A stretch of DNA of 64,000 nt, from contig CM060988.1 in the NCBI GenBank assembly GCA_030765065.1, positions 198,522,565 through 198,586,564 of the forward strand. The letters run 5' to 3'. The notes beneath the pieces were generated by a model that worked only from the letters and a program-made list of their open reading frames with translations, made no database searches and had not been told where the DNA came from. Source of the DNA: Deroplatys truncata (taxonomy: Eukaryota; Arthropoda; Insecta; Mantodea; Mantidae). This document shows positions 47,850 to 59,163 of this stretch, piece after piece. The number at the start of each line of letters is the position of its first letter. Positions within the stretch are counted from its first letter, which is position 1. The translations under genes were made by a program, and so were the position numbers.

Positions 47850-48433
47850 TGTAACACCCCATGGGGGATGGTTACCCCGCAGTAGGTGATTACATTAGGG
47901 GGGGGTGGTAGCTCAGAGGTAGGGGATGCGTCAGTACTGGGTTGGTAGGTGGGCCAGGGTGGCGTTCTAGGATGGGGGTATTTAAATAATGCCCAGGGGA
48001 TGCATTGACCCAATAAATTATATTATTCCTTTAACGTGAGTACATTGGCCACTCAGATTGGGGTGAAGCCCGACAAGTAAGCAGAACTTAGAAGAGATAC
48101 ATTCTTACCTGTTCACCTGGTGTTGCGTTGGTGACTCGTGTACAGAGTCTCAACGACTGATTCAACAATTACTCATTGATAACTGCCCCTCGACAACTGA
48201 CTGATAACTGCTCTCCTGACAACGGACAATCGATTACTGCCCTCCTGACAACTGATGATCGATTGCCCTTTGATAACTGCTCTCGACTGAGTCAAAACCC
48301 CGTAGCATAAATACGTACAGAAGAGCTGATTCGGCGTTCCTTAGTGGGTCGTGTTGAGGTAACCCCATTTCGACACTTTACACTGGGTTACATCATCTGA
48401 TGTAATACTTGGTGCTCAACCTAGTCCGCTACA
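47850..48433 (-). mobile_element. Solo LTR (584 bp)
   Basis: Boundaries TGTAACACCCC...CCGCTACA, flanked both sides by ATAT (47846-47849 and 48434-48437). Homologous to the LTR at 49765-50354, which is inverted relative to it. By the primer-site argument made for that copy, the sense strand here is minus. No internal domain remains; recombination between two LTRs is the usual origin. Confidence 0.85.
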
Positions 48434-49764
48434 ATATCCAAGGGATCATAGCAAGTAGGTCTTAGTCCTCATCTTTTACCAGCAATGCACCACTGCCGAC
48501 ACATCTAATACTCGCTCAAGGTCCAGCTTTAGGGACTTCCTGGCAGTTACGCCACTCTAGAGGCTCCCCACTGTCGATTTGTATGTATTACTCTGGACAT
48601 TTAGCAATAGTGCTAATCCTTTTTCACTATAAGTTGAAAGGAGAAATAATCAAAACATAATGCATCACTCCACCGAACACATGGCAGCTCCACATGGAGG
48701 ATACAGGAACTAAGCACCCATGTGAGAGGAAATTGCTTCAGAAAAATGTGAATACAGTAAACACATTGCGCAGCTTGGGGATCATTAGCTTCTAAACATT
48801 TTATGTCTTATTCCTACATTTTGCCTTACATCCTAAACTAACTCAATACTAAGAGTAGACAAATAAAGATGGTACCTGAACACTTCGGCATCTGTGATTA
48901 AAGGTACTGGATTAAACTGTTCTTAATTTCGGGTTTTAGAAGTCATTCATTTAATGACATATCATTATACCACTTTTGCTTTAATCTTTTATGAGTCAAC
49001 AAGTTAAGAAGATGATTAACACTATGGATTAGAAAAAAACCACAGAAAACAAATGCAACCCAAGCAATACAAGCAACAATTCTGTATCACTAACAGAGAA
49101 GTTCATTTATTGTTAAACAACGCCCAGCTCTATTCATTGTCGATTAAAGATGGTTTCTTTTCACAGAATGTGTTAACACAGTAGTCTTCTTTCCATTTCC
49201 CGTGTTTATTTTTCCACATGAAGTGGCAGAGGATTCTCAGTCATGACATTCTCAAAAATATTTTCTCAATACATTGCAAAAGTACATTGGCAGCTTATCC
49301 GGAAACCAGAAGTGAACTGTAGCACATAGCCTCTTAAATCCTATGCTATAATGGTTCACTTAGTTATAGGTGAAACTGAACAAACACAATTTGTTTCATA
49401 AATTGAACTGTCACAACAATGGGTTTTTTAAATTTCTCTGCACAAAAATTACCATAGAATGTTACAACCTGAACCAAATTGTTTTATGTAGAGGAAGACA
49501 CGACATGCTAAGCAGGAAAAGTTGTAGTTTGCCACCAGCCAATGATGTGCACTTTTGTCACATAGCTTTATTTACAACTCCTTTAAACTTAAAGTGAAAC
49601 CACTCTAGATTGATGGTGTTGTTATTGTGTTTACATTCAAGTAGCCTGTACTTACTGTATACAACAGGGATAGTTGCTGTGGTGGCCACAAGTAAAAAAT
49701 GCTAGAGATATATCTCCTGAGTAGTAGATACACTATTTTGTTATCATCTTTTTGTATCCAATAT
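48434..49764. other. No gene recognised
   Basis: 1.3 kb between two LTR insertions of the same family. It contains no gag/pol-like frame, so it is not an internal region. Confidence 0.5.
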
Positions 49765-50354
49765 TGCAGCGCATCGGGTTGAGCTCTGGGGATTACATCA
49801 GATGAGTTACAGAGCAGAAAGTGTTGAAACGCAGTTACCTCAACATGGGCGTGCTAAGGAATGTGAAGTCAGCACTTCCGAAAGTATTTATACTTTGGGG
49901 GTCTGGCTCATGGGAAGAAGGTAGAAGGAGCGCTGGAGAGAATTATGCAAATAGTGGAAGAGGAGAACTTGTATCGTTAACGACCTGTGGTCTGTCTTGC
50001 ATGTCATCTATGTACGGGCTCTATCGTTAGACGTCTGCCTGATATCCACCTTAGGCCACAGTCTATAAATGAGCCACTAGCTCACCAGAGCTCCCACAGC
50101 AGTTATACAGGTAAGGATACATCTGCTCTAAGATCTGCTCGCACAGGCTTCACCCAGTCTAAGTAGCCCAACTATGGGCTCCATGTACTTACACTAAAAC
50201 AAATACAATTTATTGGGTCCATGCATCCCCTGTGCATTAATTAACTACCCACACCCTGGAGCGCTGCCCCGGACTACCTACCACCCCAGTACCAACGCAT
50301 CCCCCTAGCATAACCAGCTACTGCAGGGTAACTACCCCTGGTAGCGGTGTTACA
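49765..50354 (+). mobile_element. LTR (590 bp), left part of an LTR composite
   Basis: Runs TGCAGCGCATCGGG...GGTGTTACA. A TATAAATGAGCC promoter-like box is at 50064-50076. Directly after it, 50357-50372 reads TGGTGGAGGTGCCGAG, which is complementary to the 3' end of animal tRNA-Ala (CCGGCACCTCCA plus CCA, from memory) and so is a good primer-binding site, making plus the sense strand and this the 5' LTR. Confidence 0.85.
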
Positions 50355-50386
50355 ATTGGTGGAGGTGCCGAGTACAATTGGACCTT
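50355..50386 (+). promoter_or_regulatory. LTR-element leader with tRNA-Ala-type primer-binding site
   Basis: AT spacer then TGGTGGAGGTGCCGAG. Fourteen or fifteen of 16 positions fit the tRNA-Ala 3' end. The leader stops after ~30 bp where an inverted LTR piece starts. Confidence 0.7.
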
Positions 50387-50550
50387 CGCTCCTTCAACCT
50401 TCTTCCCGTGAGCCAGACCCCGCAGTATAAATTCAGAAGTACTGGCTTCGCATTCTTTAGCACACCCATGTTGAGGTAACCGCTTTTCAACACTTTGTGC
50501 TCGGTTACCTCATCCAACATAATCCCCAGCGCTCAACCTGATCCACTACA
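50387..50550 (-). mobile_element. Truncated LTR in inverted orientation (right part of composite)
   Basis: Minus strand begins TGTAGTGGATCAGGTTGAGC and matches the first ~165 bp of the LTR at 49765. It ends where the leader begins. The composite 49765-50550 is flanked by ATAT on both sides (49761-49764, 50551-50554), so it looks like one insertion event whose two outer ends are both LTR 5' ends. Confidence 0.8.
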
Positions 50551-50564
50551 ATATTATTGTATGA

Positions 50565-50612
50565 ATAATAATAATAATAATAATATTAATAATAATAATA
50601 ATAATAATAAAT
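50565..50612. repeat. (AAT)n microsatellite
   Basis: About 15 ATA/AAT units with one interruption. Confidence 0.95.
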
Positions 50613-50676
50613 ATGACTCCTAAATGCAGTTATTTCATTGTTTGACACAACACAATCACCTTTGTGCACACTAATC

Positions 50677-50699
50677 CTACTGTCTATTCCAAACCAGAG
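50677..50699. repeat. Inverted repeat, left arm
   Basis: ACTGTCTATTCCAAACCAGA is the reverse complement (one mismatch) of 51766-51788. Confidence 0.7.
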
Positions 50700-51765
50700 T
50701 GCCTTTCACTGTAAACAAACTCTTTTGTATTATCCGCGCAAAAGTTGCTGCAATCCCCGACCTTAATGGCTGCTTGTTCCTCTCTCACGTGCTTGCTATA
50801 TGTATCATTTACAGGTGAACTTTGTTTCAATTCATAAAAAGGCGCCCTGCATGAGAATCATAGTTCAAAATGCAAGCTGAAGTAACAATCAATTTTATAA
50901 GCATGCGGGAATGAACATTTTACTTACATTTATCATAATCCCCAGGCAAAAGTCAACATCCAAATCCAAATCCTCCGAAGATGATTCAGCTGCCATATTG
51001 ATATCAGAACTATTCTCCAAGTTAATGACAAGCTTATCCGCAGCACTGTCGCACACAAAACAAGTTCCCACATTTGATTCTCCTCTACTATTATGTATGT
51101 TTATATTCCTTGTGCGCTTTGGTTACACTTCTCACTGAAGCGCCTGTAAAATTGGATATAGTTTCGTAATATCCACTAATGCAAGTGTTAAGTATTTTTG
51201 TAATAATGAGTTGAATATATTAAGATTGTTTGCTTTTCGCCTCTTTTTAACGGTTTCCTGCTTTTACATTTGAGCAGTTTATTTGCACTACACGCACCTT
51301 CCACTGCCATGAGAACTCAAATACCAACTGACTAAATCACAAGATTTGACCTGAGCTCAGCAGCTGCTTTGTGCCTGCATATTATGAATGACTATTCGCT
51401 TATCATATTTCGTGTGTTTATTTGGTACTCCGATAGCACCTCTGGGAATTCATTGCTGCATTTCTCGTCTATGTAAGAGAATGGCAGTCATGCATACAGT
51501 TGGTATTAACAAGCAAGATGCTCTAAGTGTTAGCGCAACAGCAGACGAAAATCATATTTTGTAATCTCTTTACAATTAATATATATCCATTCCCTTTAGC
51601 GGTGAGTTCTTATAATAAACGCAATATAATACACAGTTTTAAACCTATTGTGTCCCAATATTTTATGATGTAATACATTTTTTAACAAACTATTTACGTT
51701 GGCATAAGAGTGTATTATTAGGTTTGTGACAAGCAGAAGCATGTGCTTTTGTTTACATCAGAGCG
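50700..51765. other. Interior of inverted-repeat pair / upstream of acidic exon 2
   Basis: No coding domain recognised. Could be a short DNA element between the two arms or the promoter-side region of the gene whose exon starts at 51939. Confidence 0.4.
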
Positions 51766-51788
51766 AACTCTGGTTTGGAATGGACAGT
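51766..51788. repeat. Inverted repeat, right arm
   Basis: TCTGGTTTGGAATGGACAGT mirrors 50677-50699; a GTTTACA word also sits at matching distance outside the core. Confidence 0.7.
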
Positions 51789-51938
51789 AGTTTACTCCCC
51801 GGATGCTTGCGATAAGTTGCAACATTGCCTATCCCTTTATATGAAATGTCAATCAGTTTCTTGATTTGTGAGGATTAACTACCATAGTTAATAACTACTT
51901 AAGTCATACTAATGATACTATTTTTTTTCCCCCCACAG

Positions 51939-52353
51939 ACTCACTACTGAAATTAAAGAACAGAACTGTGAAATGGATATCAAAACAGAAATCAAAGAAG
52001 AGCTTTATGTTTCAGACTTCTGTTCACAGAATGAGAGAGAAGATGTTTCTGAATGTTGTAAGGTAAATGCCAAAACAAAAATCAAAGAAGAGCCTTGTTT
52101 TCCAGACTTCTGTTCACAGAATGAGAGAGAGATTGTTTACAAAGGTACTGTAGAGAATGTTAAAAGTGAAACTGTCACAAATTGCAATGACTGTGCATTG
52201 AATATCCAAACAGAAGTTGAAGTGATTGTTCCACATGTTTATTCACCAAAGGAGACAGAAAATTTTCCTAATATCAAAGTAGAAATTAAAGAAGAACGTT
52301 GGTGGCTGGAAAGAAGTTCAACAAGAGTTTCATCTGTTTTTGAAGACACTAAG
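51939..52353 (+). CDS. Acidic SUMO-motif exon of a second zinc-finger-type gene (partial)
   Basis: Acceptor TTTTTTTCCCCCCCACAG precedes ACTCACTACTGAAATTAAAG. The ATG at 51973 opens 127 codons, MDIKTEIKEELYVSDFCSQN to KEERWWLERSSTR...FEDTK, and the donor AAG|GTAAGT lies at 52354 (phase 0, as in the gene at 19622). The first ~25 residues are repeated once inside (IKEEPCFPDFCSQNERE), an internal duplication. Six psi-K-x-E sites (IKTE, IKEE twice plus the final IKEE, VKSE, IKVE) fit SUMO consensus. No finger exon is visible in the remaining 11.6 kb on this strand, so the gene either continues outside the window or is an orphan exon. Confidence 0.75.
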
Positions 52354-52687
52354 GTAAGTTTTGCTGAAAAACTACGTCAGTTCACACACACACTGTAGAG
52401 GGAGATTTTGTCATTAGGACTAGATTGTACGTCATCCCGCCAGTGAACTGTTTACATCAATTGGGATACCATTCACCCTTGTACCATCTCAATTTGAACA
52501 ACTGTTGTCAGTAAGGTATGCTCTACTCTTTCTTCTGTTGCAGCAGTTTGTCAGTGGAATTGAAAATAAATTTATTTTTATATGATATTTTTGCATTGGC
52601 TAGTTTTGATTTTAATAACTTTTTCTTTTATTCAAAACAAAGCATTTTCAGGCACTATCCAATCAAGGATTGCCAAGAAGACTAGAA
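52354..52687. other. Start of intron or intergenic; nothing recognised
   Basis: Begins with the donor GTAAGT; no micro-exon equivalent found by eye. Confidence 0.4.
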
Positions 52688-52880
52688 AGACTGGTTCACA
52701 ACAATGCAAACCAGAATGAGAGAGAATAATAAAGTTAAAATAATGTATTATAATGTGAATGTTCACAACTAATGGGAAACTTTCCAATCCTGGGAACGGG
52801 AAAGAAAAGGAAGGACTACCATCTTCAGAAACCCAGGGAAGGTGCCTGATGGCTGTTTCTCCTGAGAGTGTTTCCATTAG
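52688..52880. mobile_element. Fragment of the A/B TIR-element family
   Basis: AAGACTGGTTCACAACA tip, AACCAGAATGAGAG, then TAATGGGAAACTTTCC and GGGAACGGGAAAG blocks match A (reverse) and B. Confidence 0.6.
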
Positions 52881-52974
52881 GCCAATGTCTTAATACTTTA
52901 TATGAGGCCTTTAGAATAGCAAAGGGTATGAGCCAGCCTGTCAGCCATGGCTATGCTGCGACAGCAGCTCTTTG

Positions 52975-54290
52975 ACGAACATAGTAATAAATCACTTAAT
53001 AAAGGGTGCTCTTCATTTTCAGTCCTTTAACCCTCATAAATTGTTATTCCTTAACCATTTTAAAGGATTTTGTGGTTTTGTGGATGTATTCCTTCCTATA
53101 TGGGGTATGTGTTTAGTTCAGTCTGTTGCTGTTAAAGAAAGTTGTAACATACATCCTGGTGAGGTGTATATAAAGCGAGTCAGGTCCCTTCTACAGCAGT
53201 GCAGGAAAGATACTATCTTCACTTGGTGATTTAAAAGCGTTAAATTTAGTAATTGTCCATTTAACACTGTAAATTGTTACCACATAACATGCAGGTTCCC
53301 AGTTCTGCAATGTTCTTGATTAAGAGTTTTTGCAGTGGCCTGTAAGTTTGCCAGTCTCATATATGCCCTGGGGAACTGTACTTCAAAGAGAGCTTTATCA
53401 TTTCTTGAGCAGAGGACGTAAACCCTCCTGTGTGCTTGCATATTGTTCCTACAGGATTTATTGGATTGAGGGCCAATGCTCTTTGTAGTATAGCTGCCTC
53501 TGATAGGCTAGATATTTCCTGACAAAAGGCTTGCCAGGTAGATTGTTTGGCCCTGGTATGCTTTTATTGTTGTAATTTGTGAGGGCTGCATGATCCTTCA
53601 GTTTCTACTTCTTTTTGCCTTGTTGAAGAGCTGTCACTCCTGTGTTCAAGGTCTTTAGTCCACCATGTCATTATTTTGGATTTTATCTGCATTTGCATAC
53701 AATAGTTATCACAATAGCTGCCAAGTATAACCTCTTGAATTATGTTGGTGGCCTTGTCAATATCACCAAAGGATTTAATCCTGTCCATCTGTTCAATCCT
53801 ACCTGAGAGATTCTGCATATAGGGCTCCCACCTTATTCTCCTGGAATTCCTGAAGGGGTTAGTTCTGTTTTAACTACATTAATATCAAAAGATATATAGT
53901 TATGATTTGAAAGTAATGGTTCATCCAGGACTCTCCAATCAGCGATCTGAGTTGAAATATACTCAGTACAGAAGGTAATGTTGATAACTTCTAGCTTTAA
54001 TCGATTAGCAAAGCTAGGCTTGTTGCCAACATTTCAAATATATTTTACTGGAGAGCAAAAAGCGTAAACGGTTATTCTTTTATTGATGTATTTGCTGCAC
54101 CATATTTTGTGATGAGAGTTGGCATCACACTCAAAGATGGTTTCTTCCCCTCTTGGAGTACAGTGTGTGACCAACTACTCTAGTTCCCTTGTGGGTGGGT
54201 TGCTAAGTAGGGGAGGTAAACAAATCTGTTAGACCTTTGTTCCCTCCTGCTGCTTTGCAGTCAATTTCCATCATGATGATATCACTGTTC
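52975..54290 (-). mobile_element. Non-LTR retrotransposon NLR-C, copy 3 (endonuclease and linker)
   Basis: Minus strand: FECDANSHHKIWCSKYINKR (APE block), NKPSFANRLKLEVINITFCT, STQIADWRVLDEPLLSNHNY (the usual SDH is SNH), then linker KIMTWWTKDLEHRSDSSSTR (53564-53818). This complements the RT and RNase H sections in the other two copies. Frameshifted throughout. Confidence 0.85.
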
Positions 54291-54595
54291 TTTATTGTTC
54301 ATTGTTAATTTCTATTCAATTCACACATAACTGAATTTGATTTTCAATACAGGAAACCTAGGTACACAGGAAAACAAAACTTAATTTTCTTTTATAATAG
54401 TGCTAAAAAAAATCTAGGACTAAAATGTCAAATAAATTGTTTAAAATTTTTAGATATTAGCATTTTCACTACAGAGCCCCCTTAAATTATTTTTTTATAG
54501 TATAAAATGCAAGCAGTGTCCAACTGAAACTCTAGGGGACTCCTTTCCTCCGTTTCATCCTATTTCATAATATAGAATACAGTAGGAACTTGTCC
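54291..54595. other. No gene recognised
   Basis: AT-rich gap before SINE-A. Confidence 0.4.
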
Positions 54596-54851
54596 TCCTC
54601 CGTGGTGTAGTGGTTACCATGCTAGCCTCTAGTTCCCGAGGTTGCAGGTTCAAACCTGGTGGAGGAGCATGGCTTCCTTTGGAAGGGAAGTAAAGCTGGT
54701 TGTCCCATGTCGTAGATTTACGGCACATAAAAGAACCTCAAGTCTGATAAAGAGGCCTCTGAGCAAAATTTCCAGTCTTTCACATCAAGTATAGAATGGG
54801 ATTCTAAGGACCACAGCAGTTAAAGAGCGTCCATAAATAAAACTCAATTTT
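54596..54851 (+). repeat. SINE-A, full length (with ~30-bp body deletion)
   Basis: Cleanest tRNA-like head: TCCTCCG (54596-54602) pairs with the closing TGGAGGA-like strand, GGTGTAGTGGTTACC is the A box and GGTTCAAACC the B box. It lacks the GGGCGTAAAAATCC block next to the head. Tail ATAAATAAAACTCAATTTT. Confidence 0.92.
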
Positions 54852-56052
54852 CAGTGGGAACTTGATCTATCATTCAGGAACTGATTGTTCTCCTGTATTT
54901 ATTTCTTGGATTTTGTGGTCTTTAAACAGTTTCTGCAGAGCCTTCGTTTGGATGCATGGCCGGCCTAATGGGAATTTTTGGCTCCATGCTGCTTGCTGGT
55001 GGAGTTGGATATTCATAGCCCCTTAAATTCAAGTGTAAAGATATCTCGTGCAAATTAATAAATACAATGACCACATACCTTCCTCATAGAAGATGTTGGA
55101 AATGATGTCCACACATCTCTCACACATTTTAACAAAATTTGTATTAACACTCATTAATCCTTCATAGCCATATAAATAAAACAATGCTTTGTCCATTAAA
55201 AAAAATTAAACATGGGACAGTAGTAGAGCAATCATTAACAGTATCCAACAGACAAATGCAGAAATTAACCTGCATATGGTTGCAATTCTTGAACTTTAGT
55301 TATCCATTAGGGTTTTAAATTTACAGTTTAGTGGCATTCCAAGCTGAGGTTTGCAAAACTCCTGATTCATGTGGAAACTTTCTCTGAGATTTCTTTGGAC
55401 TTCATTGTAACTTTTATCTAATGCCATCAAATTTTTCCTCCCTATGAACAAGATCCTGTTTCCCTAAATGTATTCTCAAGATTATAAACTGCTTCTCTGA
55501 GGTGCACAATAACAGAGAATCTGTCTATTAATTGCCATCGTACTTCTGTACAAGAGTTTTTCCTGACATAGGAATCATACCTGAAGATTATGTGTGCTAA
55601 AGTTTATGGAGCTTTTGGCATTACGACAGCACTAACACGCTGAAACTCATGGTCTCACAACATATCAATGTCTGTACAGCACAGACTCTGTGTCAACTGA
55701 TTAGCAGCCACATGGAGAAGGAACAGAATGTGTCAAAACAGAACTGTATTATAACACATCTTAATAAAACGTACAGTTACTTTTCCTTGAAGTATTTTTT
55801 AGCCTGCCATTCACTCAGAAAACTCAGTCTCAACAAAACTCTATCATGTAATAGTAATTTTCAAAGTGAAATAAATTGATGATTGTATTTTGTATGTAAT
55901 TACTGATAACTTTTAAGCAGCCTGAGAAGCTAGTTTACTGGCTCACTCACAGTTTACACTTGTTTCGTGTATGTAGGGCAAGGACATGTACTAGGGGTCA
56001 TTCACAACTTAAATGATAGCCAATCACAACAAAGCATGAAACAGCTGAGGTA
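54852..56052. other. No gene recognised
   Basis: No domain, repeat end or credible exon found; ends in the TA of the next mariner. Confidence 0.4.
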
Positions 56053-57287
56053 CAAGGGCAATTCAAAGAGTTACAGCAAACTAATTTTTGCGAAGTGTAT
56101 ATTTAAATTTCAGATACAAACAAAATGTCATTTTTCAACATATTTACCCTCCTTTTCGATACGTTTCTCACATCGTTGCACCAACTTTTGTATTCCATCA
56201 GAATAAAAGGTTTTCGGTTGTGCGCGCAACCAAGAATGCACCACTTCTTTACCCTCATCATCACTTTCAAATCGTTATCCTCTGAGAGCTTTCTTCAGGG
56301 GTCCAAACACATGGTAATCCAAAGGAGCGAGATCAGGGCTGTATGGGGATGCTGTCAGACCTGAAGCCACTATCTCCAAATGCATCAAGTGTTGCAGCAG
56401 TGGTGTGGGGGCATGCATTGTTGTGAAGGGTAAGAGCGCCTCTAGACAGAAGGCGCCTCTGCAACAGCTCTGTTCTGGCTTTAGCTCTTTCTCCAACATG
56501 TCGCTGTACCATTCATATCCCAGAAGAGTGAAAAAGACCTTTCCGGCACAGTGCTGAGACTTCTTGGCTGGAGAAGATATATGTTTCCATTCTGAAGAGT
56601 TCCTTTTGCTTCTGGTTCACAATGATGCATCCAGGTTTCATCTCCTGTGACGATATGTGTCAGAAAGTCATCTCCTTCAGCGTTATATCATACCAGAAAC
56701 GATGTGGAAGTCTAAATATGCATCATCTTCTGTTCATTCATAAGCATCCTAGGCACCCACCATGCACACAAAAACGGTACTTGAGAACCTCTGTAATAAT
56801 AGTATGAGTGATCCAACACTGATGCTGAATTCCCTGGCTAAAACTACTACATAAATATGTCAGTTCTTGCTAATCATGGCAACAGCACATCCTACATTCT
56901 CATCATTAATGGCAGATCTGCGACGACTAGAGCATTGCTCATCTGTGACTGAGATATGTTCACTTTTAAAGAAATCTAACCACTCATACATTCTTTTCTT
57001 ACTAACTCAGCTATCTCCATACATATGCAATATCCTTTTATGGATTTGTCAAGGTTTTATGCCCTCTGACCACAAAAATCTTATTGCTTGCTGTTCTTCT
57101 ACAGTGCACACAACTAGGGACATGGCCATTTTGTTTCAACTGTTCTTCCTATTCAGCACATCATTCCATCTGTAGGCATATGTCAGAACTTTCTAAAAGC
57201 ATGCATCTTCACTTCCCAGGAGTTTCAAATGCCTGGAGTATTCATTGCATTTAATACTGTTTGCTGTTACTTTCTGAATCACCCTCA
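56053..57287 (-). mobile_element. Mariner element 2, complete but inactive
   Basis: TIR tips CAAGGGCAATTCAAAGAGTT and, reverse complemented, TGAGGGTGATTCAGAAAGTA both continue into ACAGCAAAC, with flanking TA. Minus-strand transposase: start near 57126 (MAMSLVVCTVEEQQAIRFLW; RILHMYGD; MYEWLDFFKSEH), TGDETWMHHCEPEA (first Asp intact), LHNNACPHTTAA (HDN changed to HNN) and YSPDLAPLDYHVFGPLKKAL. Spacing between the last two is 100 nt instead of 102, so there is a 2-nt deletion. Different subfamily from the copy at 43455. Confidence 0.94.
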
Positions 57288-58315
57288 TAATATGAAGGCC
57301 TGTGAAATGACCACAGTACACACAACAAAAGAGGTTATGTACATGTATCAAAATGAACATGAGCTAGCTACCTGGTTTAAAGGACATTAAACTCATAAAA
57401 ACACCATCTACCATTGCAGTTTGTTTTCTGTGATTCTTATAGATATCCCAGCGATTTCTGGCCTGTGATCTTACACAGTAAGCTAGTAGGTGACATGATG
57501 ATGGAAAATCTGATACGAGATGGCAGAATAATCACATTAATTACAATAATAATATACTTTTGTTTTGTACAAAATACATTCATTACTGAAGACATCATAA
57601 TCATAAACATTACACTTCTAATAGGTATTTACATTACTACATTTTTCATTCAATGTCACATAGTTCATTCTTATATTCAAGGTAATCTTCAATGGAGTAA
57701 AAGCAGTGGTTAAGTAGATGTTGATGACCTATTACATAACTTAATGACAGAATGTAAAGTAGTTTTTAATATAGTATTGTAACTGCTTAATACAAATGTG
57801 TAGTTTTGTTAGTGTGTTTATGCACTATTCATTATAAATGGTGCATTGCTGGCATTAATGCTCATAAATACAAGTATAATTGCTTTGTGTATATACATTG
57901 GAAAATGGAATAATGCCCAGATATTTAAAGAGGGGTTTGCATGATTTTGTCCTAACACCTTCCATGATTCTAATCATCTTTTTCTGTGCTATAAAAGTTG
58001 AGAATTGCTCTCTGATTGGCCAGTTTCTTATGTTTGACATAAAGTTGCAACCTTCTTAAGTTTTTTAATTCATTATGAATGGTTCCATCACAATACATAT
58101 CCTATAGTTTTAAATTTACATTATGCTTACGTTCAATTTTCATTGTAAATGGGGCCTTAAAAATGAACAAGAAAGAGCAATGGACATGTTCGTCTACTGT
58201 CAGTTGTTTTACTTCAAAAGATCCCCTCTGGCAGTCAAATCCTGAAATTATCTGCACTCTGATCTTTATCATAATGATGACAATACTTGTGATGAATGGA
58301 CCAAAATCAGATGTA
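57288..58315. other. No gene recognised
   Basis: The 99-codon frame at 57414-57713 is rich in Ile/Phe and lacks recognisable motifs. I leave it uncalled. Confidence 0.4.
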
Positions 58316-59163
58316 CACTCCCGGACAAAAGTGTTTGGACATCAAGCATTAGTTTGAATTGTTACTTATTGCACATAAGTACAAAGAATGTAGTATTATT
58401 TAAATATAAAAAGTGAGTATAGTAATATATTTTGAAAAACTTATAAAATAGGTATCACACTGGGTGCCTCTACCTGCCCCATCATCATCCAGGCATGCTG
58501 TACCACTGATTATTTACCTGGGTCCACCCCATCCTAATCCACAGGCAAGATAAGAGCACCCAGGAGTCTAGCCACACTCAACTGTCTTAATGGTAGAGAG
58601 TAGTTTGACTCATACCAAATGACTTGCAGCTTTCAGCAAGTATCTGGGAAAAAGAGCAAAATCAGTCCGTGAGAATTGCCAGTTGTAACCAAATTAAAAA
58701 TCTGCTTCTACTTTCAGAGAGAATAAACATATATGTTGGCATATTATAACGTAATTATTTTTTGTGTGAGAAAATCAGGTGCTAAAATTACAGAAAAAAA
58801 GTTCAACAAAAGGTATAACTCTCATCATTTACGTGTTTAAGACAAAACAAAAATACAATGAGTTAATGACAGCAGCTTTATAAAACGACAAAGCATTAAA
58901 AATCCCAAACCAATAATAACAGATATTTCAAAATTGGCTCATGCCAGAAACAAAGGCCATTTATTTCTTAGAATAAATACATTGGAACAAAATTTTTAAA
59001 CAAAAATTAAAAACAACATGATTATCATCACAGTGAACCTTGATAAAGCAATTAAATAATGCCAAGATTTTTGCTTCTTTATTTTTACTGTCCTATTATT
59101 TCCTTTAGGTATCCAGTATTCCACTTACTACCGTGAGTGTCCAAAACCTTTTCACCAGCGGTA
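58316..59163. mobile_element. Tc1-like TIR element, non-autonomous
   Basis: Left tip CACTCCCGGACAAAAGTGTT then TGGACATC; right tip, reverse complemented, TACCGCTGGTGAAAAGGTTT then TGGACACTC. The AAAAG-TTTGGACAC form is typical of Tc1-group ends, and TA flanks both sides. About 850 bp with no transposase frame. Confidence 0.75.

Noticed and set aside
47850..50354. One complete LTR retrotransposon between the two full LTRs
   Set aside because: The LTRs are in opposite orientation and the 1.3 kb between them has no gag or pol frame.
49765..50354. Minus strand as the sense strand of the LTR (starts TGTAACACC and contains AATAAA)
   Set aside because: A tRNA-Ala-type primer site follows the other end directly, which is stronger evidence for plus sense; polyadenylation position remains unsettled.
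54596..54665. tRNA gene at the start of SINE-A
   Set aside because: The anticodon arm does not fold convincingly and the standard SINE-A body and tail follow.
57414..57713. 99-codon Ile/Phe-rich frame as a membrane protein
   Set aside because: AT-rich DNA naturally gives such frames; no start context, splice sites or homologous look.
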